A DNA stretch of 64,000 nt, taken from Mycoplasmatota bacterium. Its GTDB lineage: Bacteria > Bacillota_I > Bacilli_A > Acholeplasmatales > Acholeplasmataceae. Under the pieces are notes generated by a model, which worked only from the letters and a program-made list of their open reading frames with translations, did not search any database and was not told the DNA's origin. Position numbers and translations under genes: made by a program. This document shows positions 54,191-61,290 of the stretch, piece after piece. Every line of letters starts with the position of its first letter. Within the stretch, counting starts at the first letter, position 1. The stretch spans positions 744,001 to 808,000 of the forward strand of contig CP076021.1 of assembly GCA_018622495.1 (NCBI GenBank), written 5' to 3'.

Positions 54191-54265
54191 TGAAGTGGTT
54201 ATAACTTCATTTCTTTACAGTCCCTTTCTTTATAATATAGGTATAGAAATATTAAGGAGTTAACT

Positions 54266-55045
54266 ATGACATTTACGATGTGGTCTTTTAGCCATTATTT
54301 ATTTATAGTTTCACCTTTTTTAGTGACTATGTTATATTATTATTTATTTAAAAATAAAACATACTAGCAAAAAAGAATGATAGGTATCATCACAAGTATT
54401 GTCATGATATTGTTATTAATATCTAGAAATATAGAAATTTTTGTCTGAAAAGGATATGCTTATGATCATGAGCTTATTCCTCTTCAAATATGTCATTTCG
54501 CAAATTTTGTTCTATTATATGCATTTGTTAAAGATTCTAAATCAGTTTTTGGATTTGCTTTAATGTTTAACTTACCAGCAGCATTTCTATCTATATTATT
54601 TGCTGATGGATTAGAAAATTATGATACAATCTTATCATTTAGAGGCATAGCTTATATATTTGGTCATATGCTTATCGTGTCTACGACACTTTGGGCATTT
54701 ATTGAAAAGTTTGCTATTCTTGATAAGAAAACCTATCAAAATACTTTAAGTATTACATTTGTTTTATCAGTATTTGTAAATAATCTTTTTAGTATTTTTA
54801 ATATTGGTCATGCAAATTTCTTTTATTCTGCAAGACCACAAGGTGGAACACCGCTTGAAACATTCTTTTTGTGGGGTGCAAATATAACGATTGGTGATCA
54901 GTTTATGATTAACCCGATCTATTTAATTATGATGATATTAACAGGACTTGTCTTGATAAGTAGTATGTATGGCTTATTTAAAGATATAGAAAAAGCAGCA
55001 GAAAGACAACCTAGCTTGAATACAGTTTCAAATCATTGTCTTTAA
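54266..55045 (+). pseudogene. YwaF/TIGR02206-type membrane protein, two in-frame stops
   Basis: Frame MTFTMWSFSHYLFIVSPFLV runs to TAG (54365, codon 34), continues QKRMIGIITSIVMILLL to TGA (54446, codon 61) and then without shift to 55045. It aligns over its length with the intact gene at 55140 (MTFTMWSFEHYLFILSPFVV). It is a tandem duplicate killed by two point changes and no indel. A start at 54563 could make only the last 160 residues. The ribosome-binding site AAGGAGTTAACT is intact. Confidence 0.85.
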
Positions 55046-55072
55046 AGTTATAGATATATGTGAATAAACGAT

Positions 55073-55100
55073 AAAAACTTCACATTAGTGAAGTTTTTTT
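55073..55100 (+). terminator. Terminator between the two ywaF-type copies
   Basis: AAAACTTCAC ATTA GTGAAGTTTT hairpin with T7. Confidence 0.8.
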
Positions 55101-55139
55101 ATATAATGGAATTATATTATCGGTTAAGGGGAACTAATC

Positions 55140-55925
55140 ATGACATTTACAATGTGGTCTTTTGAACACTATTTGTTTATTCTGTCACCTTTTGTAGTTG
55201 CAATCACGTTATATTTTTTGTTTAGACGAAAAAATCATGCATATAAACGTATCGTTGGTATTGTATTAAGTCTTGTGATGATAACCATATTAATTTTTAG
55301 AAATATAGAATTATTCTTCTTAGAAGACTTTACGAATTATTTTGAATTAATACCTTTTCAAATATGTCATTTTGCAAACTTTGTTTTACTATATGCATTT
55401 GTAAAAGATTCAAAAGCAGCATTTGGATTTGCTTTACTCTTAAATTTACCGATGGCAATGTTATCCATTATATTTGTAGATAGTTTATCTCATTACACTA
55501 ATATTATTACTTTTAGAGGTATAGCTTATATTTTAGGGCATATGCTTATTGTATCTACTAGTATTTGGATTTTCCTTGAAGGTTTTGTTCAACTTAATAG
55601 AAAAATTATTGAACAAACATTATTAATTACACTGATTGATTTTACTTTTATGGTATTTATTAATCAAATATTTAGAAGTATTGGCTTAGGCGATTCAAAT
55701 TATTTTTACACATATATACCTGAACCTGGAACACCACTTGTTACACTTCATAGACTGGGTATATCATTTACATTAGGCGATCAATTTGTAATTAATCCAA
55801 TCTATATCATAGGATTAATGGCGATTGGATCATCAGTTATCGCACTGATGTATATTACATTAAGAACAATTGAAAAATCAACAAATAAAGCATATCAATT
55901 AGAACCAATATATTTGAAAAAATAA
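55140..55925 (+). CDS. YwaF/TIGR02206-type integral membrane protein
   Basis: 261 residues, six to seven hydrophobic helices. The family's hallmark is a histidine/proline pattern in membrane segments; here ELIPFQICHFANFVLLYAF and FRGIAYILGHMLIVSTS are the conserved parts, plus ALLLNLPMAMLSI and the loop FTLGDQFVINPIYIIGL. Function is unknown for the family. ATG follows AAGGGG. It is the intact member of a tandem pair, and its neighbour at 54266 is broken. Confidence 0.75.
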   Translation: MTFTMWSFEHYLFILSPFVVAITLYFLFRRKNHAYKRIVGIVLSLVMITILIFRNIELFFLEDFTNYFELIPFQICHFANFVLLYAFVKDSKAAFGFALLLNLPMAMLSIIFVDSLSHYTNIITFRGIAYILGHMLIVSTSIWIFLEGFVQLNRKIIEQTLLITLIDFTFMVFINQIFRSIGLGDSNYFYTYIPEPGTPLVTLHRLGISFTLGDQFVINPIYIIGLMAIGSSVIALMYITLRTIEKSTNKAYQLEPIYLKK

Positions 55926-55960
55926 ATTTATATAATTAATAGAAATCATATATACCTAGT

Positions 55961-55978
55961 TATTTGATGTATCAAATA
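55961..55978 (+). promoter_or_regulatory. Palindrome upstream of the BusR-like gene, possible operator
   Basis: TATTTGATGTATCAAATA is an 8+2+8 perfect inverted repeat. TTGATG inside it (55964-55969) could be the -35 of a promoter with TATGTT at 55986. A repressor bound here would block that promoter; autoregulation by the BusR-like protein is the simplest idea. Confidence 0.45.
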
Positions 55979-56013
55979 CTAATCTTATGTTAAAATAATG
56001 AAAGAGGTACATC

Positions 56014-56637
56014 ATGGAAAAAGAAAAAGTAATGCCAAGATATGAAATAATTGCATATAAAATAGCACAAAAGATACATCAAGGATTTTTTGCAGAAAAA
56101 TCTAAATTAAGCGGAAGAACACTATTATCTTCGGAGTTTAATGTCTCTAGTGAGACGATTAGAAAAGCATTAGTCCTATTAAGCAATTACAATGTTGTTT
56201 TAGTCAAAGAACAAAGTGGTGTATTTGTTCTATCAAAAGAAAATGCTAAAACATTTCTAGAAACACATGAACAAAAACAAAAATTTAAACATATAGGATT
56301 AGAAATAGAAGAACTTCTTCAAGAACAACATAGCATTCAATTAGAAATTCAAAAGAAAATGAGACAATTAAAACAATCTAATGAACTTTTCCCTTTTGAG
56401 TATTTCACCATTGATTTATCAGAATTCGAGCATATTTCTAATGAAACTATTGCATCATTAGATTTATATCAAAAAACTGGTGGTTTAGTCATTGCATATG
56501 AATTAAATCATAAAATGTATCAGATTCCAAATCCTAATACATTACTAAATCCTCATATGATTATTTACATGATGGGTAATCATTCAATCAAAAAATTAGT
56601 TATAAACTACTTTAAAAAATATAAAAAATCGCTATAA
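56014..56637 (+). CDS. BusR-like regulator: GntR helix-turn-helix plus RCK_C domain
   Basis: 207 residues. Residues about 8-75 form a GntR winged helix (RYEIIAYKIAQKIHQGFFAE, SSEFNVSSETIRKALVLLSN, VKEQSGVFVLS). About 80-120 are a coiled coil (GLEIEELLQEQHSIQLEIQKK). The C-terminus is an RCK_C/TrkA-C domain (TGGLVIAYELNHKMYQIPNP ... LNPHMIIYMMGN). This architecture is that of BusR from lactic bacteria, which binds c-di-AMP and represses the betaine importer busA. A betaine importer is encoded directly downstream, so the same circuit is likely. Starts after AAAGAGGTAC. Its own terminator separates it from the transporter genes. Confidence 0.82.
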   Translation: MEKEKVMPRYEIIAYKIAQKIHQGFFAEKSKLSGRTLLSSEFNVSSETIRKALVLLSNYNVVLVKEQSGVFVLSKENAKTFLETHEQKQKFKHIGLEIEELLQEQHSIQLEIQKKMRQLKQSNELFPFEYFTIDLSEFEHISNETIASLDLYQKTGGLVIAYELNHKMYQIPNPNTLLNPHMIIYMMGNHSIKKLVINYFKKYKKSL

Positions 56638-56655
56638 AATAAGTGATTTTTTTTT
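56625..56655 (+). terminator. Terminator after the BusR-like gene
   Basis: AAATCGCT / AGTGATTT stem (one G-U pair) with nine T; the stop codon is in the loop. Confidence 0.7.
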
Positions 56656-56662
56656 ATGTCCC

Positions 56663-56700
56663 TTTACTAACTGACAACTTTATGATACAATAAGAGTTGT
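56663..56700 (+). promoter_or_regulatory. Promoter of the betaine importer with overlapping inverted repeat
   Basis: TTTACT (-35, 56663-56668), 17-bp spacer, TACAAT (-10, 56686-56691). ACAACT at 56674-56679 and AGTTGT at 56695-56700 form an inverted repeat with 15 bases between, bracketing the -10. This is where a repressor such as the BusR-like protein would be expected to act. Confidence 0.55.
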
Positions 56701-56728
56701 AAATTAACGAAAAGAGGAGAGAGACTAT

Positions 56729-57718
56729 ATGAAACTTTTTAAGAAGTTTTTTTTATTAATGTTCGCTGTTATTACTGTATTGTCAGTAGCAGCTTGTCAG
56801 TATGATTCTGATGTAATCGTAATCGCTGAAGGTGATTGGGATAGTAATATATTCTATAATGAAATGGTTAAAATTATTATTGAAGAAGGATATGATACTG
56901 AAGTAGAAATAACACAAGTAGGTACACAAGTTATGACACTAGGTTTAATCGATGGAGATATTGATTTAAATATAGAGACATGGGCTGCTAATATGGGTAC
57001 TTATGAAGATGATATTGCTGAAGGTAGATATGATGAATTAGGAACAAACTTTGATGATAACTATCAAGGCTTATATATTCCTACATATATTCAAGAAGCA
57101 AACCCAGGTTTAGTTTCAGTTCAAGATTTAGTGGACTATAAAGCATTATTCCCAGATCCTGAAATTACAAATTGGGATCCAGAAACTGATAAAGCCGTTG
57201 TTTATGGTGGACCATCAGGTTGGGGTGCTTCTAAATTTTATACAGCTAAATTTGAAAATGAAGAATTATATAAAGATTTAGTAGATAATTTTGAATTTAG
57301 AACAATTGAAGCAACTGCAACATTAAATGCAACTATTGCTAGTGCAAATGATAATGAAGAAGCATGGGTTGGTTACTATTGGGAACCAACTGATATTATG
57401 GGTATTTATGATATGGTCTTGTTAGAAGACGATATAGCATTTGATTCTGAAACAGGTGCAGGTAATCTACCTACAACACCAGTAACAATTGTTTCAACTG
57501 ATGGATTTAAAGAAGATTATCCTGAAATCGCAGATTTCTTATCAAATATGAGTACTTCATCAGCAGTTGTTAATGATGTTTTAGCTTATAAAACTCAACA
57601 AGGACTTGATATCCAAGCAGTTACAGTTTGGTGGATGCAAGAAAATGTTGATATGTGGAGTAGTTGGGTAACAGAAGATGCAGCAACTAAAATTAATGAT
57701 GCATTGGATGCTATGTAA
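56729..57718 (+). CDS. Glycine betaine/proline ABC transporter substrate-binding lipoprotein
   Basis: 329 residues. Lipoprotein signal peptide with lipobox VAAC (Cys23), then an OpuAC-type type II binding fold: IAEGDWDSNIFYNEMVKIII, INIETWAANMGTYEDD-like region (seen as NIETWAANMG), YIPTYI and AWVGYYWEPTDIM, which supplies tryptophans of the aromatic betaine cage. It captures osmoprotectant outside the cell and delivers it to the permease encoded next. It has a strong GAGGAGAG site and is first in the transporter operon. Confidence 0.88.
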   Translation: MKLFKKFFLLMFAVITVLSVAACQYDSDVIVIAEGDWDSNIFYNEMVKIIIEEGYDTEVEITQVGTQVMTLGLIDGDIDLNIETWAANMGTYEDDIAEGRYDELGTNFDDNYQGLYIPTYIQEANPGLVSVQDLVDYKALFPDPEITNWDPETDKAVVYGGPSGWGASKFYTAKFENEELYKDLVDNFEFRTIEATATLNATIASANDNEEAWVGYYWEPTDIMGIYDMVLLEDDIAFDSETGAGNLPTTPVTIVSTDGFKEDYPEIADFLSNMSTSSAVVNDVLAYKTQQGLDIQAVTVWWMQENVDMWSSWVTEDAATKINDALDAM

Positions 57719-57744
57719 TTTATAAAAATTAAATAAAAAATATG

Positions 57745-57772
57745 AATATGCAGCATAATCATGCTGCATATT
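57745..57772 (+). promoter_or_regulatory. Intercistronic stem-loop between binding protein and permease
   Basis: AATATGCAGCAT AATC ATGCTGCATATT, a perfect 12-bp stem, not followed by a T-run. It probably protects the upstream mRNA or attenuates, giving more binding protein than permease. Confidence 0.65.
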
Positions 57773-57799
57773 TAGTACGTAAAAAAATGGAGGTAATTT

Positions 57800-58846
57800 A
57801 TGTTACAAATACCAGAATGGTTAGATTTCGGAGAAAATATTTCTGAATTCATTGATAACTTTTTTGAAGGGTTTAAAAATATTTTTGGCGGATTATTTGA
57901 TGTTATTAAAACAATAATTATTAGTTTGCTCGAAGTTATTCAAAATATTTTAACAAATTCACCGTGGTGGATTTGGATAGTAATGATTTTAATTTATGTA
58001 GGTTTTACATTTTTCACTAAAATTAAGTCAAGAATTAAATGGGGAGCAATCTTTGGTGTAATGATTTTATGGTTAGTATTTTATAATGCTGTCATTGAAA
58101 ATCCAGCTATTGATGTTAATCTAGGTGATTTAACAACACCATGGTGGATATTTGTGATTCTATTATTCTTTGCGACTAAATACTTATACAATAGTTACAA
58201 AATGGCAAGTGTTTTAAGTGTATTATTGTTACTTATTGGTGTATTTGGTGTATGGGATGAAATGATGAGCACAGTATCTATTATTATTATTGCAGTTATC
58301 TTTAGTTTTTTCATAGGTATTCCTTTTGGTATATTAATGGCAAAATCAACAATTGCTAAAAGTATTATTCAACCTATACTAGATATGATGCAAACAATTC
58401 CATCTTTTGTATATTTAATACCAGCAATTATGTTATTCGGTATTGGTAGAGTTCCAGCTGCATTTGCAACTGTTATATATGCTGCGCCACCACTGATTAG
58501 ATTGACTTATTTAGGTATTGTTAATGTTGATGAAGAAATGATCGAGGCTGGACTTGCTTTTGGTTCAACACCAAGACAATTATTATTTAAAGTTCAAATC
58601 CCTCAAGCATTATCAACAATTGCAACCGGTTTAAACCAAACGACAATGATGGCTGTATCAATGGTTGTTATTGCATCTATGATTGGTGCTGGTGGTTTAG
58701 GTAGTATCGTTTTACAAGCGAATACACAAATTGCTATTGGTGATGGTTTTGTCGGTGGTTTTGCGATTGTATTCTTAGCAATTATATTAGATAGATTACT
58801 ACAAGGTGTAGCTAATAAAATTGAATCATCAAGAGGTGAAGCGTAA
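57800..58846 (+). CDS. Glycine betaine ABC transporter permease
   Basis: 348 residues. Three N-terminal hydrophobic segments precede the binding-protein-dependent transport domain with helices and the EAA loop (DEEMIEAGLAFGSTPRQLLFKVQIPQA, coupling to the ATPase). GIPFGILMAKSTIAKSIIQP and QTIPSFVYLIPAIMLFGIG are typical of OpuAB/ProW. TAATG overlap with the ATPase gene. It transports betaine or proline betaine inward under osmotic stress. Confidence 0.88.
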   Translation: MLQIPEWLDFGENISEFIDNFFEGFKNIFGGLFDVIKTIIISLLEVIQNILTNSPWWIWIVMILIYVGFTFFTKIKSRIKWGAIFGVMILWLVFYNAVIENPAIDVNLGDLTTPWWIFVILLFFATKYLYNSYKMASVLSVLLLLIGVFGVWDEMMSTVSIIIIAVIFSFFIGIPFGILMAKSTIAKSIIQPILDMMQTIPSFVYLIPAIMLFGIGRVPAAFATVIYAAPPLIRLTYLGIVNVDEEMIEAGLAFGSTPRQLLFKVQIPQALSTIATGLNQTTMMAVSMVVIASMIGAGGLGSIVLQANTQIAIGDGFVGGFAIVFLAIILDRLLQGVANKIESSRGEA

Positions 58847-60024
58847 TGGGAATGTCTATATCAGTTAAAAATATGAGTGTGATTTTTGGAACAGATAAAC
58901 AAAAAGAAGCAGCACTTAAATTATTAGATTCAGATTTAACGACTCAAGAAATTAAAGAAAAAACTGGTGCGACAGTAGCAAATCGCAACGTTAATTTTGA
59001 AATAGAAGAAAATGAGATGTTTGTGATCGTTGGATTATCTGGTAGTGGTAAATCAACTTTTATTCGTACACTTAATTTATTAAATGTACCAACTAGGGGT
59101 GACGTTATCGTTGGTGGAAATAATGTTACACAAATGTCTAAAGAAGAACTAAGAAATTTTAGAAGAAAAGATGTTTCAATGGTATTTCAACACTTTGGCT
59201 TATTTAGTCATATGACAGTTTTAGGTAATGTTGAATATCCATTAGAAATTCAAAATGTAGAGATTAAAAAACGAAGAAAAATAGCTTTAGAAGCCATAGA
59301 TAGTGTAGGTTTAGGTGGATGGGACTCATCACTTATTAGTGAATTATCAGGAGGGATGCGTCAACGTGTTGGCTTAGCAAGAGCGTTAACCAATGATCCT
59401 AAATTACTATTAATGGATGAACCATACAGTGCACTTGATCCGCTTATTAGACGTGATATGCAAAATGAATTATTAACATTAGAAGATGATTCTGAAAGAA
59501 CAATTGTATTTATTACACATGATATGAATGAAGCATTTAGATTAGGTGATCGTATTGCACTGATGAAGGATGGTGAAGTGATCCAAATTGGAACACCTGA
59601 CCAATTCTTTAGTAATCCGGCAAATGATTATGTGAAAGATTTTATTGCAGATGTTGATAAATCTAGAATCTTAAAAGTTAGAGCAGTGATGCGTAAAATT
59701 TACGATGTAGTCTTATATAATGATTCGGTTGATGATGTTAAAACATTCTTAAATGATAAAGAACTTGATTATTGTTATGTTGTTGATGAAAAGCGTAAAC
59801 TAATGGGATATGTTGAAAAAGAAGCAGTTATGAAATCAAGAGCAAAAACGATTGAAAAGCTTGTACAAACCGAAGGTTATGAATTTGCAAGACGTAATGA
59901 TTATTTAAGAGACGTTTATTCACAATTAAAAGAATCAACTTATGATGTACCTGTCATTGATAATAAAGGTAAATTTAGAGGTGTTTTAGGACATGATGAT
60001 ATTATAGAAGCATTAACAGAATAA
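58846..60024 (+). CDS. Glycine betaine ABC transporter ATP-binding protein with CBS pair
   Basis: 392 residues. Walker A VGLSGSGKSTFIR, signature ELSGGMRQRVGLARALTNDP, Walker B LLLMDEPYSALDP and ITHDMNEAFRLGDRIALMKDG are typical OpuAA/ProV. Residues about 270-390 form two CBS motifs (MRKIYDVVLYNDSVDDVKTF; QLKESTYDVPVIDNKGKFRG), which in relatives sense ionic strength and in some bind c-di-AMP. Together with the BusR-like regulator this points to control of betaine uptake at both gene and protein level. Confidence 0.9.
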   Translation: MGMSISVKNMSVIFGTDKQKEAALKLLDSDLTTQEIKEKTGATVANRNVNFEIEENEMFVIVGLSGSGKSTFIRTLNLLNVPTRGDVIVGGNNVTQMSKEELRNFRRKDVSMVFQHFGLFSHMTVLGNVEYPLEIQNVEIKKRRKIALEAIDSVGLGGWDSSLISELSGGMRQRVGLARALTNDPKLLLMDEPYSALDPLIRRDMQNELLTLEDDSERTIVFITHDMNEAFRLGDRIALMKDGEVIQIGTPDQFFSNPANDYVKDFIADVDKSRILKVRAVMRKIYDVVLYNDSVDDVKTFLNDKELDYCYVVDEKRKLMGYVEKEAVMKSRAKTIEKLVQTEGYEFARRNDYLRDVYSQLKESTYDVPVIDNKGKFRGVLGHDDIIEALTE

Positions 60025-60032
60025 ATAAATAT

Positions 60033-60065
60033 AAGAACATGTTTAAAAAAGCATGTTCTTTTTTT
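60033..60065 (+). terminator. Terminator of the betaine transporter operon
   Basis: AAGAACATG / CATGTTCTT arms, loop TTTAAAAAAG, then T-run. Confidence 0.8.
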
Positions 60066-60129
60066 GCTTAATTTTAGAAGATAAAATATATATAAGTATA
60101 TAATAAAAGAAAAAGGAGTGAATTGATAT

Positions 60130-60498
60130 ATGGCACTAGGTGCATTTTCATTAAGCTTAAATATTAAAGATATTCATCAATCTTTAGCATTTTATAAAGC
60201 GTAAGGATTTTTTGAATTAGGTGGAGATATAGATAATCATTGGATTATTTTAAAACAGGGATCTCATGTCATTGGACTATTTCAAGGTATGTTTGAAGAT
60301 AATATTTTAACATTTAATCCTGGCTATGATCAAAATGGAAATACACTTCAATCATTTGAATATATTAGAAGTATCTATAAAAAAATATCAGCTAAGGGCA
60401 TTGTTATTGACTCTAAAATAGAAACCAAAGATGGACAAGCTAGTTTTATGATTGAAGATTCTGATGGGAATAAAATACTTTTTGATCAACATTTTTAA
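60130..60498 (+). pseudogene. VOC/glyoxalase-family protein interrupted by in-frame TAA
   Basis: Frame MALGAFSLSLNIKDIHQSLA then FYKA meets TAA at 60202 (codon 25) and continues GFFELGGDIDNHWIILKQGS ... MIEDSDGNKILFDQHF to 60498. The VOC pattern SLAFYkxLGFxxxGG predicts leucine at the stop position, so TTA to TAA would be a single change. Total 122 codons matches a single-module VOC protein. The ribosome-binding site AAAGGAGTGA is intact. A start at 60289 would give only the C-terminal half. Confidence 0.75.
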
Positions 60499-60502
60499 TA
60501 AA

Positions 60503-60528
60503 CGCATAAGAGTGGTTTATCTCATGCG
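60503..60528. other. Hairpin between the VOC and MazG-like genes
   Basis: CGCATAAGA (60503-60511) pairs with TCTCATGCG (60520-60528) apart from one A-C mismatch. There is no T-run after it; it could be a weak terminator or an operator for the extended -10 promoter TGGTATAAT at 60536-60544. Confidence 0.4.
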
Positions 60529-60569
60529 ATAAACATGGTATAATAAAGAAAAAAAGTGTAGGTTTTATC

Positions 60570-60896
60570 ATGACTTTAGATGAATTGCAATTATTAATCA
60601 AAACATTTGTTGAAACAAGACAAATTGACACTTCTGTATCTAATCGTATGCTCGATGTTTTATCTGAAGCAGGTGAATTATCAAAAGAAGTGCTTAAGAG
60701 TACAGATTACGGAAAAAAATCTTTTGAATTGACTCAAGCGTTTGTCGAAGAGTTTGGTGATGTATTCTTTTCTCTTATTTGTTTAGCAAATCGTGTGGAT
60801 ATCAATATTGAAGATATGATAGATCAAGCATTAATTAAATATCATAAGAGATTCTTAGAACATCAACATATAGGTTCTGTTGAAAAGAAAAAATAA
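60570..60896 (+). CDS. MazG-like nucleotide pyrophosphohydrolase
   Basis: 108 residues, all-alpha. The E-x-x-E ... E-x-x-D metal pattern is visible as VLSEAGELSKEVLKS and FVEEFGDVFFSLICLANRVDI, followed by ALIKYHKRFLEH. These single-domain enzymes hydrolyse (d)NTPs or modified nucleotides to monophosphates. It could partly take over house-cleaning if rdgB is really inactive; that is an inference. The promoter is the extended -10 at 60536-60544. The ribosome-binding site is weak (AGTGTAGG). Confidence 0.82.
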   Translation: MTLDELQLLIKTFVETRQIDTSVSNRMLDVLSEAGELSKEVLKSTDYGKKSFELTQAFVEEFGDVFFSLICLANRVDINIEDMIDQALIKYHKRFLEHQHIGSVEKKK

Positions 60897-60912
60897 GTTT
60901 TTCATTTTTTAG

Positions 60913-60941
60913 TTGACAAGTTGATGTGATGTGTTTATAAT
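60913..60941 (+). promoter_or_regulatory. Promoter of the trpB T-box transcript
   Basis: TTGACA (60913-60918), 17-bp spacer, TATAAT (60936-60941): a perfect consensus promoter, strongest in the window by eye. Transcription should start near 60948, just before the T-box leader. Confidence 0.85.
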
Positions 60942-60957
60942 GATATTAAATCAATGA

Positions 60958-61198
60958 TTGGAAAGAGTAAGTTTATCGATTTTATTCAAGAGAGTATGTG
61001 GATGGTGTGAACATACATAAAATGATTAACCGAATGGATCCATGAGAGGAAGTTTGAAATAAGTATGACTTCACGGGTACGCCCGTTAAAGCGTTAAGAT
61101 ATGTTAGTATCTAATGAGGGTTCTTAAAGAAGAACTAAAAAAAGGTGGTACCGCGATATATTCGTCCTTTATGCTTTTGCATAGAGGACTTTTTTATT
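60958..61198 (+). promoter_or_regulatory. Tryptophan T-box riboswitch
   Basis: Leader with AAGAGAGT ... GGATGGTGTGAAC (AG bulge and distal loop of stem I), a specifier region CGAATGGATCC where TGG at 61035-61037 reads tryptophan, and the T-box AAGGTGGTACCGCG (61142-61155) that pairs with the uncharged tRNA end. The terminator is GTCCT-TATGC / GCATA-AGGAC with T6 (61164-61196). Uncharged tRNA-Trp should favour the antiterminator and so turn on trpB. Confidence 0.9.
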
Positions 61199-61217
61199 TT
61201 TAGAAAGGAGGTATCAA

Positions 61218-61229
61218 ATGGGTCCTTGA
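61218..61229 (+). other. Three-codon open frame with a strong ribosome-binding site
   Basis: AAAGGAGGT is followed 5 bases later by ATG GGT CCT TGA (Met-Gly-Pro-stop). It lies between the T-box terminator and trpB. The perfect site makes it likely to be translated; it may be a leftover of a deleted first gene of the operon or a leader peptide. Confidence 0.4.
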
Positions 61230-61290
61230 AGAAATCTGAGTAACACTTATATGACATCTTACAAAAATAGAATGAAAGGAATTAAAAAAG

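Larger units (their letters stand above)
52500..54225 (+). mobile_element. IS1182-type insertion sequence, decayed
   Basis: About 1.73 kb. Left end AGGGTCTGTAAATAAAT (52500) and, read inward from 54225, right end AGGGACTGTAAAGAAAT match at 15 of 17 bases. It contains one transposase gene, frameshifted. Both ends carry inward-acting terminator hairpins. No target-site duplication is recognisable. It lies between the deoxynucleoside kinase gene and the broken ywaF copy. Confidence 0.78.

Noticed and set aside
52490-54235. Target-site duplication of the IS1182-type element
   Set aside because: Flanks TACAA and TTTCT do not match; only the terminal inverted repeats are supported.
33646-60498. 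Reassignment of TAA (or TGA) to an amino acid
   Set aside because: TAA ends many intact genes such as recA, rny and mutS, TGA ends comEA and mutL, and tryptophan is TGG throughout; isolated nonsense mutations explain the interrupted genes better.
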